Assembly (NCBI GenBank): GCA_018266735.1
Contig: JAFDZT010000002.1
Coordinates: 670,439 to 734,438 of the forward strand
Source of the DNA: Bacteroidota bacterium
GTDB taxonomy: Bacteria; Bacteroidota; Ignavibacteria; Kapaibacteriales; Kapaibacteriaceae
DNA length: 64,000 nucleotides
Direction of reading: 5' to 3'
In this document: positions 1-9,072 of the stretch, piece after piece
Position numbering within the stretch: the stretch's first letter is position 1
Layout: each line of letters opens with the position of its first letter
Program-made: the position numbers and the translations under genes
Notes under the pieces: model-generated
Told to the model about the DNA's origin: nothing
Databases searched by the model: none
What the model saw: the letters and a program-made list of their open reading frames with translations, nothing else

Positions 1-1889
1 TGCGCATGTGCGACATGATCCTGGCGAATGCATCGGCCGGACTGATCGATCTGAACCTCGGGCAAACGCAGAAAGTGCGTGAGCCGTATGCGACGTTGCG
101 CATGATGACGGACTTCTCGCTGGAACAGCTCGGCGGTTCTCCCATGCCGGGCGAATCGCTTGAAGATGTGACGAAACATTTGCTCGATCAGATCGAGCTC
201 TTGAAGAAGGGCGCATTCGATGATAAGCTCATGCGATCCATCGTGCAGGATGTTCGCATCCGACAGATGCAGAGCGAGATGGGAAATGAAGGCCGTGCGT
301 ATCGCATCCTGCAAGCCTTTGAACATGGTATGCCTCTCGAGTCCGTGGTGCATGATGCCGACGCCCTTGCGGCGGTGACGAAGGCCGACGTGATGCGCAT
401 TGCCAAAGAGTACTTCCGTTCGAACTATGTGGTGGTGAACAAGCGCGAAGGAGATCGCACGGACATCAGCAAGGTGGAGAAGCCGGCCATCACGCCGGTG
501 CCCTTGAACCGCGACACGACGTCAACGTTCGGACGCGCCATCATCTCGGCTCCCGCACGTACGATCGAACCTCGATTCCTCGACTACACCACCGATATGC
601 AGCGAGCTGCCGTGCGACCGAACATCCCGCTGCTGGCCGTTCGCAACACGATGAACGATCTGTTCGAGCTGCGGTACTACCTCACCATGGGAACGGCGAA
701 CGATCGATACCTCAAGGTCGCCCTGGACTATCTCGATCTCATGAGCACGTCGGCCCTCACCAACGAGGCGCTTCAACAGCGCATGTATGCACTGGGCATG
801 GACTTTGGCGTGTATGCTTCGTCCGACCGATGCTACATCACACTGAGCGGCATTCGCAGCAACTTCAAGCAAAGTGTGCAGTTGATGGAGAACATCCTTG
901 CAACGTGCGTCGGCAACGAGGCATCGCTTGCAGCTTTCAAGCAACGATTGCTGCAGGAGCGCGAGGATGCACGCAAGGACAAGTCGACGATCTACTATCG
1001 TGGACTTCTCTCCTACGCACGATACGGTCCGCGCAACGCTGTCACCACCGACCTGACCACGACAGAGATCAATGGTCTCACGCATGCGCAGTTGTCAACG
1101 ATCGTGCACCGTCTGCTCTCGTATCCGCATGAAGTGCACTATTGGGGACCGGATGATGCGCCAACCGTTGCGAAATCGATCGCTGCCGTCCACGGTGCCC
1201 CTGCCACCTTCCGAAGCATCCCTGCGGCCATGACGTTCCCTGTGCGCCCCATGGATTCGGCAGAGGTGATCTTCCTCGACCATGAACAAGTGACGGCCGA
1301 TGTTGCCTTCTTTGCGCGGTCGTTCCCGCGGTTCGACAGCACGCTGAGTCCGCGCATTCGCTTGTTGAACGAGTATTTCGATGGCGGCATGGGAAGCATC
1401 GTTTTCCAGACCATTCGCGAGCAGAAGGCGTTGGCGTATTCAACGTCGGGCGGACTTGAGAATCCATATCGGATCGACGAGCCCTACACCGTGATGGCCA
1501 CGGTTGGAACGCAGGCCGACAAACTGCACGATGCCATCACGTCGATGCAAGAACTGCTCACCACCCTCCCTCGCATCGATCCCGCACTGCAGGCCGCGAA
1601 GAGCGCCATTCGTGCGCGACTTGCCACGGAGCGTCGCTCACGCATGGGCATCATCGATTCCTATGTGGGTGCTCGGCGCTTCGGTCTGAGCACCGATCAA
1701 GCGGCCTATACGTGGAAGCAGTTGCCGCCACTGGCATTCAATGATGTGGCCGAGGTGTATGCAACGGGAATGGCGAACCGACCCTATACGCTTGTCGTGA
1801 TGGGTTCGTCCGACTCCATCGATGTGCATTCCCTTGAGAAGTACGGTCGCGTTCGCACCGTTACCATCAACGATCTTTTCGCACCGTAA
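1..1889 (+). CDS. M16 (pitrilysin-type) zinc peptidase, 3' part
   Basis: The reading frame is open to the left edge, so the N-terminal part lies outside the window. About 628 residues are visible. They cover the end of one M16 module and a full C-terminal pair, with the family's typical 'RYYLTMGTAND' strand and, near residue 470, 'IREQKALAYS', the R/Y-containing segment that closes over the substrate in M16 enzymes. The catalytic HxxEH motif belongs to the missing first module and is not seen here. Enzymes of this type in Bacteroidota are usually about 900 residues and periplasmic or membrane-associated, degrading peptides. The gene ends 5 bases before the convergent RND pump gene, with no obvious terminator between them. 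Confidence 0.85.
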   Translation, partial: RMCDMILANASAGLIDLNLGQTQKVREPYATLRMMTDFSLEQLGGSPMPGESLEDVTKHLLDQIELLKKGAFDDKLMRSIVQDVRIRQMQSEMGNEGRAYRILQAFEHGMPLESVVHDADALAAVTKADVMRIAKEYFRSNYVVVNKREGDRTDISKVEKPAITPVPLNRDTTSTFGRAIISAPARTIEPRFLDYTTDMQRAAVRPNIPLLAVRNTMNDLFELRYYLTMGTANDRYLKVALDYLDLMSTSALTNEALQQRMYALGMDFGVYASSDRCYITLSGIRSNFKQSVQLMENILATCVGNEASLAAFKQRLLQEREDARKDKSTIYYRGLLSYARYGPRNAVTTDLTTTEINGLTHAQLSTIVHRLLSYPHEVHYWGPDDAPTVAKSIAAVHGAPATFRSIPAAMTFPVRPMDSAEVIFLDHEQVTADVAFFARSFPRFDSTLSPRIRLLNEYFDGGMGSIVFQTIREQKALAYSTSGGLENPYRIDEPYTVMATVGTQADKLHDAITSMQELLTTLPRIDPALQAAKSAIRARLATERRSRMGIIDSYVGARRFGLSTDQAAYTWKQLPPLAFNDVAEVYATGMANRPYTLVVMGSSDSIDVHSLEKYGRVRTVTINDLFAP

Positions 1890-1894
1890 CGCTG

Positions 1895-4800
1895 TTACCG
1901 AACGATCCGTCCGCTGAGTCGCAAGATCTCTGTGGCAGCAACGGCGATCTCGTATTCGAGGCGTGCCAGTTGCGCACCGATCTCTAGAAGCGATTGCTGT
2001 GTTTGTCGCACTTCGAGCGACGTGATCGACCCAAGTCGGAGTTTCTCAACAGCGATGGTCGCGTTGCGTTGGGCTGCTGCATACGATTCGCGCTCGATGG
2101 TGAGCATGGCACGACCTTGCTCATACCGTCGGTAGGCTTGCACCAATCTCGTCTGCAGATCGAGCGATACATCACGCACTTGCAGTTGCTGACGTTCGTG
2201 ATCGAGTCGTGCCTTCTCTGATTCCGCCGCATCGTACAGACCGTTGAAGAGATTCATCGAGAGTTGGAGTCCGGCCGTCCAGCCATTCGTCCGATTCTGG
2301 AGAATGAATCCCGCATCGGCTTGGTTGTTCACATACTGGTATCCGCCAACGGCCGAGATCCTCGGATAGAAGGCAGCATCCACTTCCTTCACATGGAACG
2401 ACGCAGCGGCCATGTCGCGCTGCGCTGCAATGAGTTCCGGATTCATCGTGGCAACATCTTGTCGCAAGGTATCCAAGGGCGGAATGGTGGGAAGGCTCAT
2501 CACCGTGTCGACGTCGAAGACTTGGTCGACGGGACGTGCCAACAATCGATTGAGCGTGTTCTTCGCATTCGCCACATCCACTTCGCTACGCACCACTTGC
2601 AGACGTACGCTGTTGCGATCGACCTCTGCCTGCGCAAGCTCCACGCCCGAACCCGAGCCAACGTCGTGACGGTTCTTCTCGATGACATATCGTTGGTCAA
2701 CGAGCTCCTGTCCACGTCGATTCGTCGCCAACACATACGAGTTCGCCACCACAGCATAGTACGCCGTGGTCACGTCGGCGATCGACCCTGCCACCTTGCT
2801 CCGTGCCATCTCCATGCCCGATCGCTCGAACTCCTTGAGCTTGTCATTCGTGGCGAACATCTTGAGTCCGTCGAATAACGTCCACGTCAACGTTGCATTC
2901 GCCGCCACGTTCGTGAAGCCCGCACCGGACCGATCCGTCACGGCCCCGCTCAGCGTTTTCTGATAGATGTCGTTCGCACCGCGAGTACCGGCGGCGGCAA
3001 TGCCAAGCGTTGGAAGAAAGCCCGACGTGCCCTGTTTTGCCGATGCACGCGCAACAGCAGAGTCCTTCGTGGCGATCTGGATGTTGTAGTTGTTGCGGAG
3101 GGCAATGCCAACGGCATCGTCGAGTGACAGTGTCGTTTGCGACGTCGCTGTTGTCATCCCCGCGACGAACATCAGCACGACAACGGCTGCCGTGGTCGCA
3201 TGAATACCGGAGCCACTGCGCTTGAGTCGCGAGAGCAACACATAGACGCTCGGGATCACAAAGAGCGTGAGTGCGGTTGCAAGGATCATTCCCCCCACGA
3301 CCACCACGCCCATGCCGATGCGACTTTCCGATGAAGCACCAAGCGACAAGGCAATGGGCAAGGCACCAAGGATGGTGGCGAGCGACGTCATGAGGATCGG
3401 TCGGAAGCGGGCCGTGGCCGCCTCGACAACGGCCGTGTGCCAGGCAACACCTGCCTCACGACGTTGATTGGCGAATTCCACGATGAGAATTCCATTCTTC
3501 GTCACCAAGCCGATGAGCACAATGGCGCCGATCTCGGAGAAGATGTTCAGCGTTTGATTCGTGAGCCAGAGCGAGAGCACTCCACCGGCCAGGGCCAATG
3601 GCACCGTGAGCATGATCGTGAGCGGATCGACAAAGCTCTCGAACTGTGCGGCAAGGATGAGGTAGACGAAGACAAGGGCCAAGGCAAAAGCATAGAGTAG
3701 CGACGACGAGCTATCGGCGTAGTCGCGCGACGGACCTGTGAGCGCCGTCGAGAAGCGTTCATCCAGCAGTTGCTGTTTGATCCCGTCCATCACGGCGATC
3801 CCGTCGGCAATGGTCTTCCCCGGTGCAAGACCCGCACTGATCGTAGCACTCACGTAGCGGTTGTATCGATAGAGGGCCGGAGGGGCGGCGAGCTCACGTA
3901 GGGACACGAGATCGGCAATCGGAAGCATGCTGCCGTTGTTGGTCTTGACCATGATCATGCGCAGATCGTCCGGCGTGCTCCGTCCGGTCCGTTCGATCTC
4001 ACCGATCACTTGATATTGTTTTCCGTCACGAATGAAGTAGCCATACCGCTGACCTGCAAAGCCGGCCTGAAGCACGTCGCCAATGTCCATTACCGACACG
4101 CCCACCTCGCGTGCACGTGCACGATCGATGGAGATATCCAGCTCCGGCTTCGTGAACTTCAGATTCACGTCGACGATGTTGAACACCGGACTCTTCTGTG
4201 CAAGATCCATGAAGCGCGGCAACACCGAGCGAAGATCTTGCAGATCGTTGGCCTGGATCACGTACTGCACGGGCAATGCTGCACGCGCACCGGTGGAGAT
4301 GGTCTGCTCTTGAGCGAGAATGGTACGCGCTTCCGACAGCGATCGCAGCTTCTGCGTGAGCATGGCGGTGATCTCCATCTGGGAACGCTTGCGTTCTTCC
4401 GGATCGACCAACAGCAAGCGGCCTGCGCCCGTGTTGTTGGCTCCGGAGAAGAACGTAGGCGATGTGACGGTGATGAGTGCTTTGCGTTCAGGAGCAAGTC
4501 GCGCCACGGCCACATTGAGCGTGTCGAGGAAATCGCTCATGCGATTGAAGGTGTATCCTTCGGGAGCCGTGACGTTCACCGACATGGCGCTGCGATCTTC
4601 CAGCGGAGCAAGTTCCTGTTTCAATTGTCGACCGACCACAACGATCACGAGTCCGCTCACGAGAAATGCTAGCAGCGCCGTGGTCGGCTTGTTCGTGGCC
4701 TTTGTCACGCCGCGCTCATAGACGCGATTCATCCATTGGAAGAACGGCTCGGTGACGCGTGTGAGCCAGCTCTGTGTTTCGACATGACGGAGCAAACGAG

Positions 4801-6280
4801 TGCTCATCATCGGCGTGAGCGTGAGCGACACGAAGGCACTGATGAGCACGCTCATGGCCACCACCAACCCGAACTCGCGGAACAACCGTCCCGTCAGTCC
4901 CGGCATGAAGATGATGGGAATGAACACCACCGACAATGTGATCGTGGTACTGATGATGGCAAAGTAGATCTCCGTACTGCCCTTCTCCCCTGCCTCACGC
5001 GGCGACATGCCGTCTTCGATCTTGGAGAAGATGTTCTCCATCACCACGATGGCATCGTCCACCACAAGACCCGTTGCCAGGACGATCCCCAAGAGCGTGA
5101 GCACGTTGATGGAGAATCCGGCGATCCACATGAAGAAGAACGTCGAGATGAGCGACACGGGAATGGCCACCACAGGGATCACCGTTGCACGCCATGTGCG
5201 CAGGAAGAGGAAGATGATGAGGACGACCAAACCGAAGGCGATCAGCAATGTTTCTTCCACTTCACTTACGGCCTTGCGAATGAACTTCGTGTTATCGAAG
5301 GCCACATCGAGTTTGATGTCTTTGGGTGCAGAGGCTTTGAGGGCGGCAAGGCGCTGATAGAAGATCGTGGCAATGTCCACTTGATTCGCACCCGGCAAGG
5401 GTGACACGGCAAGACCGACCATCGGAACGCCGTTCTTCTTCAGCATCGTGCGTTCGTTCTCGGCGCCAAGGTAGACGCGTGCCACATCGCGCAGACGTAC
5501 GATACCGCCTCCGGCCGTTGCGGATGCATCGGACGTGCCGGCGCGCAAGATCAGGTCTTCGAATTCTTCAGGTGTCGAGAGTCGGCCAACGGTTCGGATC
5601 GAAAGTTCCGTGCTGCGTCCTTCGAGTTTTCCTGCGGGAAGTTCGACGTTCTCGCGCTGAATGGCCGTGCGCACATCGGATGGTGAGAGACCATAGGCCG
5701 AGAGTTTGTTCGGGTCCATCACGATGCGCATGGCGAACTTTCGTTCACCCCACACCTGGATGGCACCAACGCCCGGAATGGTCTGCAGTCGTTCTTTGAA
5801 TTGGTTGACGGCAATATCGGTCAGGTCCACAAGGTTCCGATTCGGACTATCCACCGTCATCACGAGAATGGCGTTGCTGTTCGCATCGGCCTTGGCCACA
5901 ATGGGCAGGTCGGCATCGAGCGGCAGTTTGTTCACGGCACGCGACACGCGATCGCGCACGTCGTTGGCGGCCTTCTCGAGATCTTCGCCGAGTTCGAATT
6001 CAACGGTGATGGCCGAGCGTCCATCGGAACTCGTCGACGTGAGGCTCTTGATCCCGTCGATCCCGTTGATCGACTCTTCAAGCGGCTCCGTGATCTGCGA
6101 TTCGATCACGTCGGCATTGGCACCCGTATAGGTCGACGTGACGGTGATGTTCGGCGGATCGACATCCGGGAACTGGCGCACACCCAAGAAGAGATAGCCC
6201 ACGACGCCGGTGAGCACGATGATGATGCTCATCACGATGGCGAGCACCGGACGTTTGATGGAAAGCGTGGAGATGTTCAT
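1895..6280 (-). CDS. RND efflux pump fused to TolC-like outer-membrane channel
   Basis: This 1461-residue protein joins two usually separate subunits. Residues 1 to about 1020 are a complete HAE1/AcrB-type RND pump: TM1 near residues 11-31, the paired proton-relay aspartates D408/D409 in TM4 ('VVDDAIVV'), and the TM10 lysine near residue 928 ('GLVTKNG'). After TM12 comes a short basic linker ('RLKRSGSG'), then a signal-peptide-like stretch (about 1028-1046) ending 'TTATSQ'. From there to the end is an OEP/TolC repeat protein ('LSLDDAVGIALRNNYNI', 'LEVRQTQQSLLE'). No stop or frameshift separates the halves. The ATG overlaps the end of the adaptor gene by 4 bases, so all three parts of the tripartite pump are co-produced. 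Cleavage at the internal signal-like segment could release the channel; that is inference. The substrate is unknown. Confidence 0.93.
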   Translation of the reverse strand: MNISTLSIKRPVLAIVMSIIIVLTGVVGYLFLGVRQFPDVDPPNITVTSTYTGANADVIESQITEPLEESINGIDGIKSLTSTSSDGRSAITVEFELGEDLEKAANDVRDRVSRAVNKLPLDADLPIVAKADANSNAILVMTVDSPNRNLVDLTDIAVNQFKERLQTIPGVGAIQVWGERKFAMRIVMDPNKLSAYGLSPSDVRTAIQRENVELPAGKLEGRSTELSIRTVGRLSTPEEFEDLILRAGTSDASATAGGGIVRLRDVARVYLGAENERTMLKKNGVPMVGLAVSPLPGANQVDIATIFYQRLAALKASAPKDIKLDVAFDNTKFIRKAVSEVEETLLIAFGLVVLIIFLFLRTWRATVIPVVAIPVSLISTFFFMWIAGFSINVLTLLGIVLATGLVVDDAIVVMENIFSKIEDGMSPREAGEKGSTEIYFAIISTTITLSVVFIPIIFMPGLTGRLFREFGLVVAMSVLISAFVSLTLTPMMSTRLLRHVETQSWLTRVTEPFFQWMNRVYERGVTKATNKPTTALLAFLVSGLVIVVVGRQLKQELAPLEDRSAMSVNVTAPEGYTFNRMSDFLDTLNVAVARLAPERKALITVTSPTFFSGANNTGAGRLLLVDPEERKRSQMEITAMLTQKLRSLSEARTILAQEQTISTGARAALPVQYVIQANDLQDLRSVLPRFMDLAQKSPVFNIVDVNLKFTKPELDISIDRARAREVGVSVMDIGDVLQAGFAGQRYGYFIRDGKQYQVIGEIERTGRSTPDDLRMIMVKTNNGSMLPIADLVSLRELAAPPALYRYNRYVSATISAGLAPGKTIADGIAVMDGIKQQLLDERFSTALTGPSRDYADSSSSLLYAFALALVFVYLILAAQFESFVDPLTIMLTVPLALAGGVLSLWLTNQTLNIFSEIGAIVLIGLVTKNGILIVEFANQRREAGVAWHTAVVEAATARFRPILMTSLATILGALPIALSLGASSESRIGMGVVVVGGMILATALTLFVIPSVYVLLSRLKRSGSGIHATTAAVVVLMFVAGMTTATSQTTLSLDDAVGIALRNNYNIQIATKDSAVARASAKQGTSGFLPTLGIAAAGTRGANDIYQKTLSGAVTDRSGAGFTNVAANATLTWTLFDGLKMFATNDKLKEFERSGMEMARSKVAGSIADVTTAYYAVVANSYVLATNRRGQELVDQRYVIEKNRHDVGSGSGVELAQAEVDRNSVRLQVVRSEVDVANAKNTLNRLLARPVDQVFDVDTVMSLPTIPPLDTLRQDVATMNPELIAAQRDMAAASFHVKEVDAAFYPRISAVGGYQYVNNQADAGFILQNRTNGWTAGLQLSMNLFNGLYDAAESEKARLDHERQQLQVRDVSLDLQTRLVQAYRRYEQGRAMLTIERESYAAAQRNATIAVEKLRLGSITSLEVRQTQQSLLEIGAQLARLEYEIAVAATEILRLSGRIVR

Positions 6281-7359
6281 CGGATACGCACCTTCACGGG
6301 AAGGTTGGGCTTGACGAGTAGAAGTCCGGTGGTCACCACGGTGTCGCCGATGTTGAGTCCGTTCGTGACCCGCACATCGTTCGTCGATCGACCGCCGGTT
6401 TCCACCTTCGTCTTCTCTGCGTGACCATTGCGCACGCGAAAGACGAACGTACCGTTGTTATCCGGGATGATGCACTCAGATGGCACAAGGAGCGCATCGC
6501 TTACCTTGAGCAGTGGCAGCGCCACATCGGCGAACATTCCGGCCACAATGCCTTGCGGTTCCTTGCAACGCGCGCGGATCCGCAGCGAACGAGTTCGGTC
6601 GTCCATGGCCGGCTCCATCGCATAGATCGTCGCATGTCGGTGCGATGCCGTATCACGTCCACGCACGCGGAACTCCAACGTCATTCCCGGATGCACGACA
6701 GCGGCAAAGCGCTCAGGAATAGAGCACTCCACATTCAACGTCTGTTCGTTGGCCAGCGTGGCAATGGTCATCGACGGTGTGAGCACCGTTCCAACGCTCA
6801 CGTTGCGAAGTCCGATCCGACCACTAAAGGGCGCCACGATCTGCGTGCGCATGAGCTGTGCCTTGAGCACATCGGCCTCGGCCTTGCGGATCTCGACGTT
6901 GGACTGTGCGTTCTCGAGATCTTCCTGACTCACGCCATCCACCGCGCGCAACTGCTGGAAGCGATGCAACCGATCTTGATCCAGCTTGAGTTGTTGTGTG
7001 CTCTTCTGCAGTTGTGCACGCAGGTCGGCATCGAAGAGCTGCACCAACACTTGTCCCTTCTTCACCAGACTTCCCTCTTGGAAACTGATGGCCGTCACAC
7101 GTCCGCTGATCTCGCTGCGAAGATCGACGCGCTCATCGGCAACGATGGAGCCGGTGAGGTTCACCGATTCTTCGAAGGGCTTCGGTGTGATGGTGATGGC
7201 ATCGATGGTGGGGATGGGAATGGCCGCGCCGCGCGGACCGACGCCAGCATTCGGACCACTTGCCGCCCCGCCACCCTCCTTGCCCGATCGTGCAATGAAG
7301 AACCATGCGGCGGCCGCAAGGACGAGAAGTACAAGAACGATACCGGTGATACGAGACAT
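6277..7359 (-). CDS. RND periplasmic adaptor (membrane fusion protein)
   Basis: This is the adaptor of the tripartite efflux pump, 360 residues. It has an N-terminal membrane anchor (about residues 5-20), a Gly/Ala-rich linker, a barrel-sandwich/lipoyl half ('SGRVTAISFQEGSLVKKGQ'), a coiled-coil hairpin of about 60 residues, the second lipoyl half ('IVAPFSGRIGLRNVSVG') and a C-terminal beta-barrel/membrane-proximal domain. Such proteins bridge the inner-membrane RND pump to the outer-membrane channel. Its stop overlaps the start of the fused pump-channel gene by 4 bases, and it starts 9 bases after the hydrolase gene. With the channel fused to the pump, this is the only separate partner needed to complete the exporter. 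Confidence 0.93.
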   Translation of the reverse strand: MSRITGIVLVLLVLAAAAWFFIARSGKEGGGAASGPNAGVGPRGAAIPIPTIDAITITPKPFEESVNLTGSIVADERVDLRSEISGRVTAISFQEGSLVKKGQVLVQLFDADLRAQLQKSTQQLKLDQDRLHRFQQLRAVDGVSQEDLENAQSNVEIRKAEADVLKAQLMRTQIVAPFSGRIGLRNVSVGTVLTPSMTIATLANEQTLNVECSIPERFAAVVHPGMTLEFRVRGRDTASHRHATIYAMEPAMDDRTRSLRIRARCKEPQGIVAGMFADVALPLLKVSDALLVPSECIIPDNNGTFVFRVRNGHAEKTKVETGGRSTNDVRVTNGLNIGDTVVTTGLLLVKPNLPVKVRIR

Positions 7360-7368
7360 GGAGTGACC

Positions 7369-8571
7369 TTACTGTTTCACGAATGACCGCAAGTGGCCAT
7401 TCAATTCGATGACATAGATACCTGGAAGAAGTCGCGAACAATCGATGGTGTGCTCGTTCACGCGGGCCTCTAACGCAAGCGTGCCGTTGGTATTGTAGAT
7501 GCGTGCACGGTCAGCGTCGACCGCACAGGAGAGTTCGCACAGGTCGACAACGGGATGAGGTGCAATGTCGAACGACACAGGTGCTGCATCGGCATGCACT
7601 AACGTGGTCGGCGTCAGGAGTCGTGCGACAAACACCGCCGCCATGGAGTCGACGAGGGCTGTGTTATGCAGCTCGTGAGCCGCACCGGGATAGATGATGG
7701 TCTCGACGTGATCCAATGGATAGCCACACGTGGCTGTCCGTCGAGCAATGCGTTTCGTCCCATAGATCACAGGATAGTGATCGCCCACGCCAAGTGGCAG
7801 TCCCCACAGTCCGCGTCGTGCATCGCTCGACACCACAGGGTCATTCTCCTGATGATAGGAGAAGACCGGAACATCTGTGGCATCGTCGATCATCGACGTG
7901 TCGACCAACGCACCGAAGTAATTCACAACGGCGGCGATGTGCGGTTTCTCAGGAGCAGGTCCCATATCGGGACGCTCACGTTTGTCGAGCAACACTTGGG
8001 TTGCCCCGATGGCGCGTGTTGCATCGGGACGTTCATCGTCGTCCATATAGGCAACGAGGAGCGCCGTGATCCCACCGGCGCTCGTTCCGCCCACGACGAT
8101 GTGCGACGTGTCGAGCCGCAATGCCGTCGCCCGTTGGGCGGTCACCCAGGCAATGGCCGTGCGAACATCGATCGAAGCGCGATAGGCTGCACGAAGCACC
8201 TCTGCTTCATCGTAGGCATAGGGGGCGGGTTGTAAGGGCGGCGCGGTGAAGCCAAGGCGGTAGGAGACGGTAGCGGCCACATAGCCTCGCGACGCCCATC
8301 GCTCGCACAGGTCGCGCATTTCCGTGCGCGCACCCTGCAAAAAAGCACCGCCATGGATCCAGACCACCATCGGTCGGCGTCGCACCCCATCGTCCACCGG
8401 CTCGGCAATGTTCATCCGCAGGGTATCGGGCACGCCGTCAAACCGCGTGGCAACGCCATACACCTGGTCATCCGTCCACCGCACCGCATACTGCCGACGC
8501 ACCAGATCCTGCCCCGGTAACACCACGGCAAGTCCCAGGAAGGCGGCAAGGAGGAATGTGTGTTTCAACAT
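7369..8571 (-). CDS. Secreted alpha/beta hydrolase (carboxylesterase-like) with T9SS-type tail
   Basis: The 400-residue precursor has a signal peptide (residues 1-20). Its carboxylesterase/BD-FAE-like hydrolase domain carries the oxyanion-hole motif HGGA at 73-76 and an intact nucleophile elbow 'GGTSAGG' with Ser164. A histidine near the end of the domain ('PGAAHELHN') fits the catalytic His. The last 70 residues have the short beta-sandwich pattern of a type A T9SS sorting domain, ending '...LPGIYVIELNGHLRSFVKQ', which predicts export across the outer membrane and surface attachment or release. It is the first gene of the efflux operon (9 bases to the adaptor). An 'AGAGGA' ribosome-binding sequence lies just before the ATG. 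The substrate is unknown. Confidence 0.85.
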   Translation of the reverse strand: MLKHTFLLAAFLGLAVVLPGQDLVRRQYAVRWTDDQVYGVATRFDGVPDTLRMNIAEPVDDGVRRRPMVVWIHGGAFLQGARTEMRDLCERWASRGYVAATVSYRLGFTAPPLQPAPYAYDEAEVLRAAYRASIDVRTAIAWVTAQRATALRLDTSHIVVGGTSAGGITALLVAYMDDDERPDATRAIGATQVLLDKRERPDMGPAPEKPHIAAVVNYFGALVDTSMIDDATDVPVFSYHQENDPVVSSDARRGLWGLPLGVGDHYPVIYGTKRIARRTATCGYPLDHVETIIYPGAAHELHNTALVDSMAAVFVARLLTPTTLVHADAAPVSFDIAPHPVVDLCELSCAVDADRARIYNTNGTLALEARVNEHTIDCSRLLPGIYVIELNGHLRSFVKQ

Positions 8572-8593
8572 TATCCTCTAATTTACGTCAGTA

Positions 8594-8628
8594 TGACTTG
8601 TCACTCGTCACTTGTCACTCGTCACTCT
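8594..8628 (+). repeat. Heptanucleotide repeat TCACTYG, five units
   Basis: Five contiguous 7-base units (one degenerate TGACTTG, then TCACTCG, TCACTTG, TCACTCG, TCACTCT) sit between the divergent hydrolase and HMA genes, ending 13 bases before the HMA start codon. The same unit recurs at 22319-22409. Confidence 0.8.
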
Positions 8629-8641
8629 CTTCAGGTTTTGT

Positions 8642-8962
8642 ATGAAAACTCTCCTGCTTTTCTTCCTTGCTCCCGTCATCATGATGGCAGCAGAGCAAAC
8701 CGCCACCTTCAAGGTCTCGGGCAACTGCAATTCGTGCAAGAAGACCATCACAAAGGCGGCCAACACGGTCAGTGGTGTTCGTTCTAGCGATTGGGACAAG
8801 AACACGAAGATCGCTACGGTGGTCTATGACGATGCAACGGCCAAGCTGCCCGACATCAAGCAGGCCATCGTGAATGCCGGCTACGATGTGGAAAACATCA
8901 AGGCCACGGACGAAGCCTACAACAAGCTGCATTCCTGCTGCAAATACCGCGGCAAGGAGTAA
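8642..8962 (+). CDS. Periplasmic heavy-metal-associated (HMA) domain protein
   Basis: This 106-residue protein has a signal peptide ('[19 protein letters not shown]') followed by one HMA fold. The metal-binding CxxC is in 'GNCNSCKK', and the chain ends with a further Cys pair ('HSCCKYRG') that is not part of the standard fold. It probably binds Cu or another soft metal in the periplasm, as a chaperone or scavenger. The ATG at 8642 was chosen because the signal peptide starts there; an upstream TTG at 8612 would add ten repeat-encoded residues. A hairpin terminator candidate follows the gene. Confidence 0.85.
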   Translation: MKTLLLFFLAPVIMMAAEQTATFKVSGNCNSCKKTITKAANTVSGVRSSDWDKNTKIATVVYDDATAKLPDIKQAIVNAGYDVENIKATDEAYNKLHSCCKYRGKE

Positions 8963-8987
8963 ACGCTCTCCATCGAACACAACACGC

Positions 8988-9019
8988 GAAGGCGGTCGGG
9001 ATCACACCCTTCCGCCTTC
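8988..9019 (+). terminator. Candidate intrinsic terminator after the HMA gene
   Basis: GAAGGCGG (8988-8995) pairs with CCGCCTTC (9012-9019). Inside, GGG pairs with CCC around a six-base loop after a 2x2 internal mismatch. The sequence downstream turns pyrimidine-rich ('cttcgtatttt'). The hairpin separates the HMA gene from gcvP. Confidence 0.5.
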
Positions 9020-9024
9020 CTTCG

Positions 9025-9032
9025 TATTTTCG
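9025..9032 (+). promoter_or_regulatory. Possible -7 element for gcvP
   Basis: TATTTTCG differs by one base from the Bacteroidetes -7 consensus TAnnTTTG and lies 40 bases before the gcvP ATG, leaving room for a short leader. It overlaps the tail of the preceding hairpin. Confidence 0.35.
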
Positions 9033-9072
9033 CCTTCTCTTGCTGGTCGCATCACCATCCAATCCCACATCT

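Noticed and set aside
8963-9072. Glycine riboswitch upstream of gcvP
   Set aside because: The 110-base gap holds a terminator-like hairpin and is too short for a recognisable tandem aptamer; no matching core was seen.
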